Source: an uncultured Bacteroidota bacterium (lineage in GTDB: Bacteria > Bacteroidota > Bacteroidia > Flavobacteriales > Flavobacteriaceae). Taken from it: 64,000 nt of DNA. The notes under the pieces were generated by a model that worked only from the letters and a program-made list of their open reading frames with translations, had not been told where the DNA came from and did not search any database. Shown piece after piece: positions 45,174 through 54,703 of this stretch. Numbering within the stretch: the first letter of the stretch is position 1; each line of letters opens with the position of its first letter. The stretch is from the NCBI GenBank assembly GCA_902582405.1, contig CACHSA010000002.1, positions 62,001 through 126,000 on the forward strand, given 5' to 3'. A program made the translations under genes and the position numbers.

Positions 45174-46241
45174 TTGATTAGTTTTAAAGTAAAAAAAGTG
45201 GAAAAAAAGTTTTACAGTTTCATAAGAATTATTTCAACATTTTACAACAATTTTTTTTTTAAAAAACTTACTATAATCGGTAAAGAAAAAATACCAAATG
45301 ATGGGGCAATTATTTTTTCTCCAAACCATCAGTCAGCTTTATTAGACCCTTTACTAATAGGATCCACATGTGGTAAAAGACTCTATTCATTAACAAGAAG
45401 TGATGTGTTTAGAAAACCTTTTTTATGGGTTTTAAATGCAATGCAAACGATACCTGTTTACAGAATGAGGGATGGTTTTGAAAAATTACACCAAAATAAG
45501 AAAGTCTTTGAAAAGTGTTATGAGTTGTTAAAAGTCAAAAATAACTTACTGATTTTTTCAGAAGGAAAACATCATGATGAATATTACTTAATGCCAATTT
45601 CTAAAGGAAGTTCAAGAATTGGCTTGGAAGGTTTAAAAAAATTTCCAAACACAATAATTTATCTTCAAGCAGTTGGAATAAATTATGGGAGTCATAAACA
45701 CCCATATCATAATTGCACAATTGTGTATGGCGACCCAATTAAATTAAATGAATTTATTAATCTTTATGAAAAAAAACCAATTAAAACGCTTAACAGAGTC
45801 AGATTAAAATTAGAGAGAGAAATGAAAAAATGTCTCTGGTTGCCTAACTACTCCAAAGAATACTTTATAAAGAAAAATTTGATAAATTTTAAAAACACTA
45901 AACATGAATTTAATTTACTAAAAAAGAAAATTAGCCTTGAGGGTAATAAACTAAAAAATAACAATTCTAAAACAATTATTGACGAAATAGCGATTGCATT
46001 TTTTTCAATATTTAATCTGATTCCTTTAATGCTGATTCATTCAGCCTTAAAAAAAATTAATGATAGGGTTTTTCACCTCTCTGCTAAATATTTGATAGGA
46101 TTTTTTATTTTTCCTTTGTGGTGGACAATTGTATTTATAGTTTCAGTCAATTTTTTTAACATCACATTAAGCATTGCAATTATTTTGTTTCTGGTATTGT
46201 TTTTGTTTTTTAGACAGTTTTTAATTATAAAAAATAAATAA
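45174..46241 (+). CDS. Lysophospholipid (1-acylglycerol-3-phosphate) acyltransferase-like protein
   Basis: 355 residues. The acyltransferase block shows NHQSALLDPLLIGS (the Bacteroidota H-x5-D form of the catalytic motif), TRSDVFRKPF, the glycerol-phosphate loop FSEGKHHDEYYLMPISKGSSRIGL, and a C-terminal hydrophobic pair of helices (about 270-345). The start is uncertain: TTG at 45174 (used) or GTG at 45198. Such proteins acylate lysophosphatidate or related lipids at the inner membrane. It diverges from atpD and stands alone. Confidence 0.83.
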   Translation: MISFKVKKVEKKFYSFIRIISTFYNNFFFKKLTIIGKEKIPNDGAIIFSPNHQSALLDPLLIGSTCGKRLYSLTRSDVFRKPFLWVLNAMQTIPVYRMRDGFEKLHQNKKVFEKCYELLKVKNNLLIFSEGKHHDEYYLMPISKGSSRIGLEGLKKFPNTIIYLQAVGINYGSHKHPYHNCTIVYGDPIKLNEFINLYEKKPIKTLNRVRLKLEREMKKCLWLPNYSKEYFIKKNLINFKNTKHEFNLLKKKISLEGNKLKNNNSKTIIDEIAIAFFSIFNLIPLMLIHSALKKINDRVFHLSAKYLIGFFIFPLWWTIVFIVSVNFFNITLSIAIILFLVLFLFFRQFLIIKNK

Positions 46242-46409
46242 CGATAGTTTTTTGCTATCAAATTGGCAAAAAAATACTTTTTTTAATTTTTTTTCTCTAC
46301 ATATATTTATATATTATAATTTAATCTTATGTTTAATTTTTCCCCATAGTTTTATGTTATATTAATTGCTGGTTGATTCAAACGCTTTATAAATACATAT
46401 CTTTACAAA

Positions 46410-47372
46410 ATGTTTGATGTTATAATAATTGGTGCTGGTCCTATAGGTTTAGCGTGTAGTGTTGAAGCTAAAAAAAGAAATTTGAAGAGTTTAATTTTGG
46501 AAAAAGGAGTCTTGGTGAATTCCATTTACAATTATCCACAAAACATGACTTTTTTTTCTACATCAGATAAGCTTGAGATAGGGGAAATTCCATTTATTTC
46601 TCAAAACCCAAAACCCACACGCCCTGAAGCATTAGAGTATTATAGAAGAGTATGTACATCATGGGATTTGGAGGTGAATTTATACGAAACTGTAAAGGAA
46701 GTAAATGTTCAATCTGAAATATTTAATATTAAAACAGATAAATCAAATTATAAATCAAAAAATATTATAATTGCAACCGGCTTTTATGACATCCCCTTTC
46801 CTTTAAATATAAAAGGAGAAAATCTTTCAAAGGTCTCTCACTACTATTCGGAACCTCACCCCTATTTTGGAATGAACCTTGCAATTGTGGGTGCTGCGAA
46901 TTCAGCTGTAGATGCAGCATTAGAAACGTTTAGAAAAGGAGCTAAAAGTGTTACAATGATAGTTAGAGAAAAAAATATTAGAGAAAATGTAAAATATTGG
47001 TCCAAGCCAGACATAGAGAATCGAATAAAGGAAGGATCCATTAAAGCTTTATTTAATTCTGAAATTATAGAAATTCAAAACGAATATATTATTGTCAAAA
47101 AAGGTAAGGAAAACACTAAACTAAAAAATGATTTTGTTTTAGCTATGACTGGCTATCAGCCAAATTTCGAGCTTTTAAAGTCGGTTGGAATAAAATTTAA
47201 AAAGGACAAATACTCTAGCCCATACTACAACTCAAATACAATGGAATCAAACGTAAATGGTGTTTACCTTGCTGGAGTAATTTGTGGAGGGTATCAAACT
47301 AATAAGTGGTTTATAGAAAATTCCAGAATTCATGCTTGTCAAATAATTAATCATATTAAAGATAAGGCATGA
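46410..47372 (+). CDS. ypdA: YpdA-type putative bacillithiol disulfide reductase
   Basis: 320 residues. FAD motif DVIIIGAGPIGLACSVEAKKR, NYPQNMTFFSTSDKLEIGEIPF, the YpdA pattern PKPTRPEALEYYRRV, and the NADPH motif LAIVGAANSAVDAALE. Unlike thioredoxin reductase it has no CxxC pair. YpdA reduces oxidised bacillithiol with NADPH. It is first in a seven-gene plus-strand run and overlaps the glycerate kinase start by four bases. A TTG-N22-TATCTTTA pattern ends five bases before the ATG, which would make a near-leaderless transcript. Confidence 0.9.
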   Translation: MFDVIIIGAGPIGLACSVEAKKRNLKSLILEKGVLVNSIYNYPQNMTFFSTSDKLEIGEIPFISQNPKPTRPEALEYYRRVCTSWDLEVNLYETVKEVNVQSEIFNIKTDKSNYKSKNIIIATGFYDIPFPLNIKGENLSKVSHYYSEPHPYFGMNLAIVGAANSAVDAALETFRKGAKSVTMIVREKNIRENVKYWSKPDIENRIKEGSIKALFNSEIIEIQNEYIIVKKGKENTKLKNDFVLAMTGYQPNFELLKSVGIKFKKDKYSSPYYNSNTMESNVNGVYLAGVICGGYQTNKWFIENSRIHACQIINHIKDKA

Positions 47373-48493
47373 ATATTTTAATCGCACCAGATTCATTTAA
47401 GGAGTGTTTAAATGCAAAGAAAGTAGCTAGATCAATTGCGAAAGGTATTAACAAAATAAACCCTAACCATAATATTGAGGAAATCCCAATTTCTGACGGT
47501 GGGGAGGGTTCCATTGATTTTTTAAAAAAAAACTGTGATGGAAAGGCTGTTAAACATGAAACTGAAAACGCTATTGGGAATAAAATTTTAAGTGAATATT
47601 ATAAGTTTAGAAATTCAAAAAAAGCTTGGGTTGAACTGTCTAAAGCATCAGGATTATCACTGATAGCAAAAAAAAACAGGAATCCTGGTCTTACATCTAC
47701 ATATGGCACTGGATTATCAATAAATCATGCAATTCAAAGTGGATGTTCAGAGATAATTTTAAGCCTTGGTGGAAGTGCAACCAATGACGCAGGTGCAGGT
47801 ATTTTCCAGGCACTAGGTGGAAAGCTTTTAGATGAGAACAACAATCAGATAGAAAAAGGGTGTGAGTCTCTATTTAAAATAAAACAAATAAAAATCCCTG
47901 AATATTTAAATGACATAAAATTTCAAGTCACCTATGATGTGTCAAATCCTTTGCTTGGCCTCAATGGAGCAACAAAGACTTATTCAAAACAAAAAGGGGC
48001 TACCTTAGATCAAATAGAGAAATTAGAAAAGAATATTTTATATTTCTCTCAAATAATAAAAAAAGATTTAAAAATTGATATAACTAAAATCAAGGGGGGA
48101 GGGTCAGCTGGAGGAACAGCCGCCGGTTTGTATGGTCTTCTAGGAGCCAAGCTCAAAAATGGGTTCAAATTGATATCTGGACTGGTAAATCTCGAAGATA
48201 AGGTGAAGTCATCGGACATCATTTTTACTGCTGAAGGGAAACTAGATTATCAATCATTAAATGGAAAAGTCCCTATTGAGTTAGGAAAATTAGCTAAAAA
48301 ACACAAAAAGACACTCATATGCTTGGCTGGGAGCATTGAGCCTCCATACGAAGATTTTTACAAAAACGGGGTTACAGCAATTTTCAATATTCAAAATAAA
48401 CCGATTTCGTTAGAAGAATCTATGAAAGAGGCTGAAAATCAAATTTCAGATATATCTAGCAGAGTATTTTCATTTCTTGAAAAAGTTCAATAA
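47369..48493 (+). CDS. Glycerate kinase
   Basis: 374 residues, glycerate kinase type 1 family. Marks are MNILIAPDSFKECLNAKKVA, PISDGGEGSIDFL, GGSATNDAGAGIFQALGGKLL, GGGSAGGTAAGLYGLLGAKL and IIFTAEGKLDYQSLNGKVP. It phosphorylates D-glycerate, typically to 2-phosphoglycerate, feeding lower glycolysis. It overlaps ypdA by four bases and the GntP-type permease by one base, so kinase and permease are almost surely made together. Confidence 0.95.
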   Translation: MNILIAPDSFKECLNAKKVARSIAKGINKINPNHNIEEIPISDGGEGSIDFLKKNCDGKAVKHETENAIGNKILSEYYKFRNSKKAWVELSKASGLSLIAKKNRNPGLTSTYGTGLSINHAIQSGCSEIILSLGGSATNDAGAGIFQALGGKLLDENNNQIEKGCESLFKIKQIKIPEYLNDIKFQVTYDVSNPLLGLNGATKTYSKQKGATLDQIEKLEKNILYFSQIIKKDLKIDITKIKGGGSAGGTAAGLYGLLGAKLKNGFKLISGLVNLEDKVKSSDIIFTAEGKLDYQSLNGKVPIELGKLAKKHKKTLICLAGSIEPPYEDFYKNGVTAIFNIQNKPISLEESMKEAENQISDISSRVFSFLEKVQ

Positions 48494-49824
48494 TGCTTTT
48501 CATTTTAATCACAATAATTATATTAATTGTATGGATTATAATAGGTACTACATATTTTAAGTTAAATCCATTTTTTGTGCTTTTTGTGGCATCTATATCA
48601 CTTGGTCTTTCATTAGAAATTCATTTTACCGAGCTCCTAAAGTTGATGTTTTTTGGATTTAGTAGTACAATACAAAAAATAGGTTTACTAATAATTTTCG
48701 GGACTGTTATTGGAAAAACTTTGGAGCTAACAAATGCTACTTCATCAATTGCTAACAATATAATTATGAGATTTAGAAAAATGCCTCTTCAATTTAAAAT
48801 TGGATTTATAGGTTATATAATTTCAATTCCTGTTTTTTGTGATGCAGCTTTCATAATACTTTCGAAAACCATAAAATCAATATCGATAAAGTCAAAGATT
48901 CCATTAAAATCTATTGGAGTTGCTCTATCAACTGGCCTTTTTGCACCTCATGTTTTGGTTCCACCAACTCCAGGCCCACTTGCTGCTGCATCTAATCTCA
49001 AATTAGAAAACTTTTCTCTTTTGATAGTTATTGGAAGTGTTCTTGCTTTTTTTTTAGTGATTATAGGCTCTACTTTTTCATATTTAATCTACAATAAATC
49101 AGGCTTTGACACCAATTTATTTTATGATCAAAAAAACAAGAAGAAATTTCCAAGTTTAAGTGAATCTATAGTTCCAATTATTGTCCCGGTTATATTAATT
49201 TCAATTGGGACCTTTTTTGGGAATTTAAATATTTTAAAAAATTTAGATTATTTATTTGGATTTTTAAGCAAACCTTCTTTTGCTTTATTCGTTGGTGTTA
49301 TTCTTTCATTTAGATTAACTAAATTTAACTCAGAGATTGGATTTAAGTATTGCATTAAAAGTGGACTCATTAGCGCTTTCCCAATAGTTTTAATAACTGG
49401 GATGGGAGGAACACTTGGCCTTATAATGCAAAATATCCCTTTAGAAGATTTTATAAACGTCGGCTCTTTTGACTTTAGTTTAGTTCTTTTAGTTCCATTC
49501 TTTATATCTTCCGTATTTAAAACTGTTCAGGGTTCATCAACTGTGGCAATAATCACTACTTCCACAATAATATATCCCCTCTTAGGTTCACTAGGCCTTG
49601 ATAATGAGATTGATAAAATCTGGACCATCTTGTCTATAGGTGTAGGTTCTATGACAGTATCTCACACAAACGATTCATATTTTTGGATAGTTTCTGAAAT
49701 GACTGGGATTTCAGCTAAGAAAGCTTTGAAATATCACACAACGGGGACTTTAATACAAGGTATAGCTGGTATTGTTTTTATTTTAATTGGGTACAAGTTA
49801 ACTTCACTTGCTAATTTTATTTAA
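48493..49824 (+). CDS. GntP family permease (gluconate/glycerate type)
   Basis: 443 residues with about 12-14 membrane segments. GntP-family signatures are GLLIIFGTVIGKTLELTNAT, the helix pair around FAPHVLVPPTPGPLAAAS, GMGGTLGLIMQ, and VSHTNDSYFWIVSEMTG in the C-terminal half. Members import gluconate, glycerate or other sugar acids with protons. Overlap with the glycerate kinase by one base makes glycerate the best guess for its substrate. Confidence 0.93.
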   Translation: MLFILITIIILIVWIIIGTTYFKLNPFFVLFVASISLGLSLEIHFTELLKLMFFGFSSTIQKIGLLIIFGTVIGKTLELTNATSSIANNIIMRFRKMPLQFKIGFIGYIISIPVFCDAAFIILSKTIKSISIKSKIPLKSIGVALSTGLFAPHVLVPPTPGPLAAASNLKLENFSLLIVIGSVLAFFLVIIGSTFSYLIYNKSGFDTNLFYDQKNKKKFPSLSESIVPIIVPVILISIGTFFGNLNILKNLDYLFGFLSKPSFALFVGVILSFRLTKFNSEIGFKYCIKSGLISAFPIVLITGMGGTLGLIMQNIPLEDFINVGSFDFSLVLLVPFFISSVFKTVQGSSTVAIITTSTIIYPLLGSLGLDNEIDKIWTILSIGVGSMTVSHTNDSYFWIVSEMTGISAKKALKYHTTGTLIQGIAGIVFILIGYKLTSLANFI

Positions 49825-49839
49825 ATTGAATTTAATTTC

Positions 49840-50970
49840 ATGTCTTTAAAAAAATCTGCTGAAATTTCTTGGTTTGCTCCCATTTGTGACGGAGATGATG
49901 ATTTTCTTGGTAATAGAAATCCATTATATAAAAGTTCTTGGGAGAATACTTGTAAAATCGTTCAAACTGCAGACAAATTAGGATATAAGAATATCTTATG
50001 CCCATCCTCTTTCCAGGTTGGACAGGACCCTCTTTCATTCGTAGCTGCAATGTCAAATCTAACAAAAGATATAAATTTTCTTCCTGCTGTTAGGTGTGGA
50101 GAAATTCACCCTCCAATGCTTGCTAGAACTATTGCCACAATTGATCATATGGTTAAGGGAAGATTAACTTTAAATATTATTTCATCAAACCTGCCTGGAG
50201 ATAATTTATCATCTAAAGTGCGCTATGAAAGATCTAGAGAAGTTATTCAGATTTTGAAATTGTTCTGGTCAAAAGATTTTGTGGATTTTGAGGGTCAACA
50301 TTATTCTTTTAAACTGCCTTCAGACCCTGCGAAACCATACCAATTAGGAGGTCCACTTTTATATTTCGGAGGGTATTCAGATGATGGGATCGAACTCTGT
50401 GCTGAATTTTGTGATGTTTATTTAATGTGGCCAGACAAAGAGGAAAATTTAAATGAATTAATCAAAAAAGTCAAGAACAAAGCAATGAGGTATGGAAGGT
50501 CAATAAAATTTGGTCTTAGAATACATGCAATTGTGAGAGAAACTGAAGATGAAGCAAGGGCTTATGCTAGAGGGTTAATTTCTAAACTAAATTTGAAGAA
50601 AGGAGAAGATATAAAAAATCGAGCTTTAGACTCAAAGTCATTGGGTGTTTCAATTCAAAACAATTTAAGATCACAATCCGATCAAGACTTTTTTGTCGAA
50701 CCAAATTTGTGGACAGGGATAGGTTTAGCTAGATCTGGTTGTGGAGCAGCTTTGGTTGGGAATCCCGACCAAATTGCTTCAAAGATTAAGAGTTATATAG
50801 ATATGGGTATAGACTCTTTTATTTTTTCTGGGTATCCTCACAATAAAGAGTGCAAAATATTTGGAAGTCATGTTTTACCTTACTTTAATAATATTTCCTT
50901 GTCAAAACAATTAAGCAGGTTTCCTGAAATAAAATCTAATTCGCCTCTTAGCGAAGGTCCAAGGAAATAA
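49840..50970 (+). CDS. SsuD-like FMNH2-dependent monooxygenase (LLM class)
   Basis: 376 residues, TIM-barrel luciferase-like. Blocks shared with alkanesulfonate monooxygenase SsuD are LYFGGYSDDGIELCAEFCDVYLMW, KFGLRIHAIVRETEDEARAYA (Arg and His of the active site), PNLWTGIGLARSGCGAALVG and IDSFIFSGYPH. The Cys of SsuD in the early loop is not at the same place. SsuD converts sulfonates to aldehyde plus sulfite using FMNH2 and O2. No flavin reductase gene is adjacent. It sits between the GntP permease and an SSS symporter, with one base to the latter. Confidence 0.85.
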   Translation: MSLKKSAEISWFAPICDGDDDFLGNRNPLYKSSWENTCKIVQTADKLGYKNILCPSSFQVGQDPLSFVAAMSNLTKDINFLPAVRCGEIHPPMLARTIATIDHMVKGRLTLNIISSNLPGDNLSSKVRYERSREVIQILKLFWSKDFVDFEGQHYSFKLPSDPAKPYQLGGPLLYFGGYSDDGIELCAEFCDVYLMWPDKEENLNELIKKVKNKAMRYGRSIKFGLRIHAIVRETEDEARAYARGLISKLNLKKGEDIKNRALDSKSLGVSIQNNLRSQSDQDFFVEPNLWTGIGLARSGCGAALVGNPDQIASKIKSYIDMGIDSFIFSGYPHNKECKIFGSHVLPYFNNISLSKQLSRFPEIKSNSPLSEGPRK

Positions 50971-50971
50971 C

Positions 50972-52513
50972 ATGTTTGATCTATTTACAGTAATTTTTTA
51001 TTTTTTAATTGTAATTTCATTTGCCTTTAGGGGAAGATTAAGCAAAGACGCAAGTGCAAGCCAATATTTTCTAAGCTCAAGAAACCTCCCTTGGTATTCA
51101 GTAGCTATATCTACTATTGCAACAAATATCCAGGGATATCAACTATTAGGGATGATGGGTTCCGCCTATATATATGGTCTTGCACAAGCAAATCTAGAAA
51201 TTAATGCTATTCAGGGAATATTGATTGGAGCATTTATTTTTGTTCCTTTTTATTTAAAAGAAAAAGTTTTTACCATAACCGAGTTTATTGAAAGAAGACT
51301 TGGAAAGAAAATCGCATTATTTTACTCTGTAGCGAACATATCTCTTTTTTCAACTATCACACTCGGTGCTGCTCTTTTTTGGGGGGCATATGCAACAGAG
51401 GTAGTGTTTGAAAACCTTCTAGAGCCTTTTTTCCAAAATAAATTTGAGAGAATAACCTATTTAATTCTCCTTTTAGGTGTAATCTCTGGTTTTTATACAT
51501 ACCTAGGGGGGTTAAATGCTGTGGTAAAAACAGATATAATTCAATTCATAATTATTATAGTTGGCGGCATAATAGTTTTATATACAACTATATCAAATTT
51601 AGGAGGAATAGAACAGTTGTACGAAAAGACAGAAGAAAAAATGCACCTCCATCTTAATGCCAACCATCCAACTTTGCCATGGACACACCTTTTAGGGCTA
51701 TTTTTTCTTAATATAAATTATTGGTGTGCCAATCAAACAATAATGCAACGGGCAATAGCAGCGAGAAATTTAAAACATGCTCAGATAGGGCTGTTAGCAG
51801 GTGGATTAATTAAGTATTTTATGGCTATAGTTATTGTTCTGCCTGGAATTGCATTATATGGAATCTTAGGGGAAAAGCTTCAAGACCCTGATTTAGCTTT
51901 CCCCTACATTGTAAAAAACCTATTACCTAATGGATTTAAAGGTATTATTCTTTGTGGTCTATTCGCTTCTTTAATGAGTACTCTAGATTCTACTCTAAAC
52001 TCAATAGCTACAATGTGGTCAACTGATATTTACTCGAAATATATTAATAAAGCTGCAACCGATAAAGAAAAAATAATTGCTGGAAGAAAGTCAATTATAA
52101 TTGCACTTTGCATTGGACTAACAGTTGGAGTATGTTTACTTTATATAAAACTTGACAAACCTCAGATAGCATTTACGCATGTTTTAAATAATTTAAGATA
52201 TTATATAAATTGTGGTATAGTTTTGCTGATTTGTACCTCGGTTTTGCTAATAAAACCAAACAAAAAAATAATTTTTTACCTACTGGTTTTAAGCATTCCT
52301 CTTAACTTAGGAATTGAAAAAATTTTCCCAAAATTAAATTATTTCTTGCGAGCATTTACTGTGATTATATCTTTATTGAGTTTGTCAATCTTGTTTAGTG
52401 AAAGAAAAATAAATAATATTAAAAGTTTGTTTAATCCTAGTTCTATATTAATTAGAAATTTAGGTTATTTGCTTTTGGGTAGTTTAATAATTACACATTT
52501 TTTATTTAGTTAA
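50972..52513 (+). CDS. Sodium:solute symporter (SSS family), second copy
   Basis: 513 residues with about 14 membrane segments. SSS marks are SKDASASQYFLSSRNLPWYSVAISTIATNIQG, YLGGLNAVVKTDIIQFIIIIVGG, and the Na+-site helix GLFASLMSTLDSTLNSIATMWSTDIYSKY. It starts one base after the SsuD-like gene, so the two are probably one functional pair: uptake of the compound that is oxidised. It is related to but clearly distinct from the symporter at 8553-10154. Confidence 0.9.
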   Translation: MFDLFTVIFYFLIVISFAFRGRLSKDASASQYFLSSRNLPWYSVAISTIATNIQGYQLLGMMGSAYIYGLAQANLEINAIQGILIGAFIFVPFYLKEKVFTITEFIERRLGKKIALFYSVANISLFSTITLGAALFWGAYATEVVFENLLEPFFQNKFERITYLILLLGVISGFYTYLGGLNAVVKTDIIQFIIIIVGGIIVLYTTISNLGGIEQLYEKTEEKMHLHLNANHPTLPWTHLLGLFFLNINYWCANQTIMQRAIAARNLKHAQIGLLAGGLIKYFMAIVIVLPGIALYGILGEKLQDPDLAFPYIVKNLLPNGFKGIILCGLFASLMSTLDSTLNSIATMWSTDIYSKYINKAATDKEKIIAGRKSIIIALCIGLTVGVCLLYIKLDKPQIAFTHVLNNLRYYINCGIVLLICTSVLLIKPNKKIIFYLLVLSIPLNLGIEKIFPKLNYFLRAFTVIISLLSLSILFSERKINNIKSLFNPSSILIRNLGYLLLGSLIITHFLFS

Positions 52514-52537
52514 ATTTATCTGTAATAGTGAAGTAAG

Positions 52538-53263
52538 ATGTCTTTGAATATTATTATCCCCTGCTACAACGAATCTATTAGGCTTCCTGTTAAAAAGTAT
52601 TTAGATTTTTTGAAACTAAATCAGAAAGTCAAAATAATTTTTGTGAATGATGGTTCTACTGATTGTACAAAAAAGATTTTAAGTACAATATCAAATAGGT
52701 TTCCGAAACAAATTAAAATTTTGTCTTATGAAAAAAATAAAGGAAAAGGGAATGCTGTGCGTGATGGCATTCTATACGCAGTTCACCAAAATATGATTGG
52801 GAATTTGGCCTATCTAGATGCTGACTTATCAACCTCACTTGAAGAATGCAAGTTATTGTCCGAAAAAATAAATGATAAAATCAAATTTGTGTTTGGTTCG
52901 AGAATCCCCGAGCCGGGTAATGTCATTAAAAGAAAATTTCATCGTTTTATAATAGGAAGAAGTATAGCTACTATTATATCTTCAATTATAGGGGTTTCTA
53001 TTTATGACACTCAATGTGGATGTAAAATAATAGATCAAAAATTGGTAAAACTCTCATTTGAAAAAGTTTTTTTGTCTAGATGGTTGTTTGACGTTGAAAT
53101 ATTTTTAAGGCTTATAAATGTTTATGGCAAGGATAAGTTTTTAGAAATTTCAAAAGAGATCCCTCTAAAAAGTTGGATTGACACTGAAGATTCAAAAGTA
53201 AAATTCGTGCATGCACCTTGGATTATTTTAGACCTTTTAAAAATTAAAAAAAGATATAAATAA
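52538..53263 (+). CDS. Family 2 glycosyltransferase (DPM1/ALG5-like)
   Basis: 241 residues, GT-A fold. It has SLNIIIPCYNESIRLPV, the nucleotide loop FVNDGSTDCTKKIL, the metal-binding AYLDADLSTS, FVFGSRIPEPG and TQCGCKIIDQKLV. No membrane helix at the C-terminus. This is the polyprenyl-phosphate sugar transferase type. It overlaps the ArnT-like gene by one base, a common pairing in which GT2 makes a lipid-linked sugar that the GT39/ArnT enzyme transfers outside the membrane. Confidence 0.88.
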   Translation: MSLNIIIPCYNESIRLPVKKYLDFLKLNQKVKIIFVNDGSTDCTKKILSTISNRFPKQIKILSYEKNKGKGNAVRDGILYAVHQNMIGNLAYLDADLSTSLEECKLLSEKINDKIKFVFGSRIPEPGNVIKRKFHRFIIGRSIATIISSIIGVSIYDTQCGCKIIDQKLVKLSFEKVFLSRWLFDVEIFLRLINVYGKDKFLEISKEIPLKSWIDTEDSKVKFVHAPWIILDLLKIKKRYK

Positions 53264-54666
53264 TGGGTCCCCGTTTTTTTAAATACACAAATAAACTTTG
53301 GGTTGCCTTTTTATTAATTGTATTAATTGCTAATAGAGGAATTATAAACTATTTGCTTCCATTAATGGATAAAACCGAAGCTAGATACGCCGAAATAGCC
53401 AGAATTATGGTCGAAACCAATAACTGGATATTATTACAAATTGACTATAATATTCCATTTTGGGCAAAACCCCCGCTCTCTACCTGGCTGACTGCTATTT
53501 CAATTAAAGTTTTTGGATTACATGAGTTTTACATAAGGCTGCCTTATTTAATTATAACTTTAATTATCCTTTTTTTTATCTCCAGATATGATAAAAATAA
53601 CAATAAAATCTTTTTTCTTACCCCTCTGATACTACTATCGATACCTGAATTTTACTTGCATGCAGGTGTAGTTTCAACTGATACAATCTTAAATTTTTCA
53701 ATAATTCTAGTTATGCTTTCTTTTTGGGAAATAGTTGGTAAAGGATCTGGGTCCAAATGGTGGTATGGTTTTTTTATTGGAATTGGGCTGGGACTTTTAT
53801 CAAAAGGACCCATAATTTTAATATTAACTATACCTCCAATTTTTATTTGGCTTTTTATTTACAAAAAAGAATTTAAAAAGCTTAAAAAAATACCAATCTT
53901 TAAAGGCTTATCATTAACATTTTTAATATCGTTCCCTTGGTACTATTTAACTGAGTTGAAATCACCTGGCTTTATAAACTATTTTGTTTACGGAGAACAT
54001 TTCAGAAGATTTTTTGACTCAGAATGGAAAGGAGATTTGTATGGCTTCGCTAAACAGCAACCATTTGGGATTATATGGTTATTTTCAATAATAGCCATTT
54101 TCCCGTGGTCAATAGCAATAATAAGTAGTTTTAATAAAATAATTAAAGGGGCTTACAAAAACAAATGGGTTTGTTTTCTTGTTTGTTGGATGCTATTTAC
54201 ACCTGTTTTTTTCACTTTTTCAAGCAGTCTTATTCATACATATACTTTACCAATGACTACCCCTGCTGCACTTCTAATTAGCCACTATTGGTCGGAAATT
54301 AAATTAAGAAAATATTTTCTATTCATATCTATGCTATTGTATTTAACCATATTGCCTGTTTTTTATTCTGGATTAGTAGATGAATCTATTCGAAATAACT
54401 GCGATGAGGAATTGGTAAAAAATTCATTAGTAAGTGATTACTCACTATTTTATTTAAATTACAAGTCTTTTTCTAGCCGATTTTACAGTTTAGGCACAAT
54501 AAAGGAGATTAATATAGAAGAATTAAAGGAGAAGATTATAAATCAAGAAAAATTTGCCGTAATAATAGAAAACTCTGAAATTAAAAAAATAGATTTATCT
54601 ACAATTAAAAAGCTAAAAAGGATAAAAAAAACAAAGAAGAAAAATCTATATATACATAATTATTAA
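53263..54666 (+). CDS. ArnT/PMT-like membrane glycosyltransferase (GT39/GT83)
   Basis: 467 residues with about 11 membrane segments. The first periplasmic loop carries the catalytic acidic pattern MDKTEARYAEIARIMVETNNWI and FWAKPPLSTWL, as in ArnT. It transfers a sugar from a polyprenyl-phosphate carrier to lipid A, a protein or a glycan. It starts within the stop of the GT2 gene and is the last gene of the plus-strand run; the next gene converges after 37 bases. Confidence 0.88.
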   Translation: MGPRFFKYTNKLWVAFLLIVLIANRGIINYLLPLMDKTEARYAEIARIMVETNNWILLQIDYNIPFWAKPPLSTWLTAISIKVFGLHEFYIRLPYLIITLIILFFISRYDKNNNKIFFLTPLILLSIPEFYLHAGVVSTDTILNFSIILVMLSFWEIVGKGSGSKWWYGFFIGIGLGLLSKGPIILILTIPPIFIWLFIYKKEFKKLKKIPIFKGLSLTFLISFPWYYLTELKSPGFINYFVYGEHFRRFFDSEWKGDLYGFAKQQPFGIIWLFSIIAIFPWSIAIISSFNKIIKGAYKNKWVCFLVCWMLFTPVFFTFSSSLIHTYTLPMTTPAALLISHYWSEIKLRKYFLFISMLLYLTILPVFYSGLVDESIRNNCDEELVKNSLVSDYSLFYLNYKSFSSRFYSLGTIKEINIEELKEKIINQEKFAVIIENSEIKKIDLSTIKKLKRIKKTKKKNLYIHNY

Positions 54667-54703
54667 TTCATTAAATACTATAAATTAAACCTTTTGTTTA
54701 ATT

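Noticed and set aside
46243-46259. GATAG-loop-CTATC hairpin after the acyltransferase as a terminator
   Set aside because: The stem is only 5 bp with a 7-base T-rich loop and no T-tract directly follows.
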